Positions 15,263 to 15,324 of a stretch of 15,324 nucleotides of DNA are shown here, piece by piece. This DNA comes from Bifidobacterium sp. UBA6881 (GTDB taxonomy: Bacteria > Actinomycetota > Actinomycetes > Actinomycetales > Bifidobacteriaceae): the NCBI GenBank assembly GCA_002451435.1, contig DKCF01000044.1, forward strand, positions 2,082 through 17,405. The letters run 5' to 3'. Every line of letters begins with the position of its first letter. Positions within the stretch are counted from its first letter, which is position 1. Made by a program: the position numbers and the translations under genes. The notes under the pieces were generated by a model. The model saw nothing but the letters and a program-made list of their open reading frames with translations. It was not told where the DNA came from and did not search any database.

Positions 15263-15324
15263 TCAGTCTTTGTTCGCCTCCGGATATTCGTCGCGTGGCT
15301 TGCCGTAGAAAATGCACCAGTTCA
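15263..15324 (-). CDS. C-terminal end of an unrecognised protein, runs off the right edge
   Basis: The last 19 full codons before a TGA (15265-15263) read NWCIFYGKPRDEYPEANKD. The other minus-strand frames over this stretch look less protein-like, and a hairpin follows at the distance expected for a terminator. The fragment is too short to place in a family. Confidence 0.45.
   Translation of the reverse strand, partial: NWCIFYGKPRDEYPEANKD

Overview
This window looks like chromosomal DNA of a Bifidobacterium or a close relative. The evidence is fairly high GC, very tight gene packing, a long actinobacterial-type GlnE, a subfamily 2 PyrF, a PyrB/PyrI/PyrK-PyrD set typical of bifidobacteria, and at least one probable leaderless mRNA. 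It is core biosynthetic DNA. I see no IS element, CRISPR array, phage gene or toxin-antitoxin pair.

Layout. The left edge (1-108, minus) carries the start of an unrecognised protein that is divergent from a HAD-superfamily hydrolase gene (107-742, plus); their start codons share the same CATG. A LysR-type regulator follows (827-1750, plus). It converges on the pyr operon across about 175 bp that holds three inverted repeats, one of them a perfect 56-bp palindrome. The minus-strand operon pyrB-pyrI-pyrC-pyrF-pyrK-pyrD-pyrE (8283 down to 1926) encodes the UMP pathway from carbamoyl phosphate onward: allosteric aspartate transcarbamoylase (PyrBI), dihydroorotase, the NAD-dependent dihydroorotate dehydrogenase 1B (PyrK electron-transfer subunit plus PyrD catalytic subunit), orotate phosphoribosyltransferase and OMP decarboxylase. 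Carbamoyl phosphate synthase and any pyrR lie outside the window. Upstream of pyrB, also on minus, is glnE (bifunctional glutamine synthetase adenylyltransferase), then the methionine pair metE-metF, in which MetF makes 5-methyltetrahydrofolate and the next enzymes of the pathway hand the methyl group to homocysteine.

The right edge holds a tRNA-Tyr(GUA)-like sequence with a defective distal acceptor stem, a terminator-like hairpin and the last 19 full codons of an unrecognised minus-strand protein.

The observations most worth a second look are non-coding. They are the 56-bp perfect palindrome; a TGCTATAA(C/G)-N5-(G/C)TTAT promoter/operator signature shared by the LysR gene and metE; the possible ribosome-site sequestration in the pyrB leader; the hairpin plus possible internal promoter that splits the operon between pyrF and pyrK; and the aberrant tRNA. 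Start codons were chosen from ribosome-binding sites and family alignment remembered from knowledge, without database searches.
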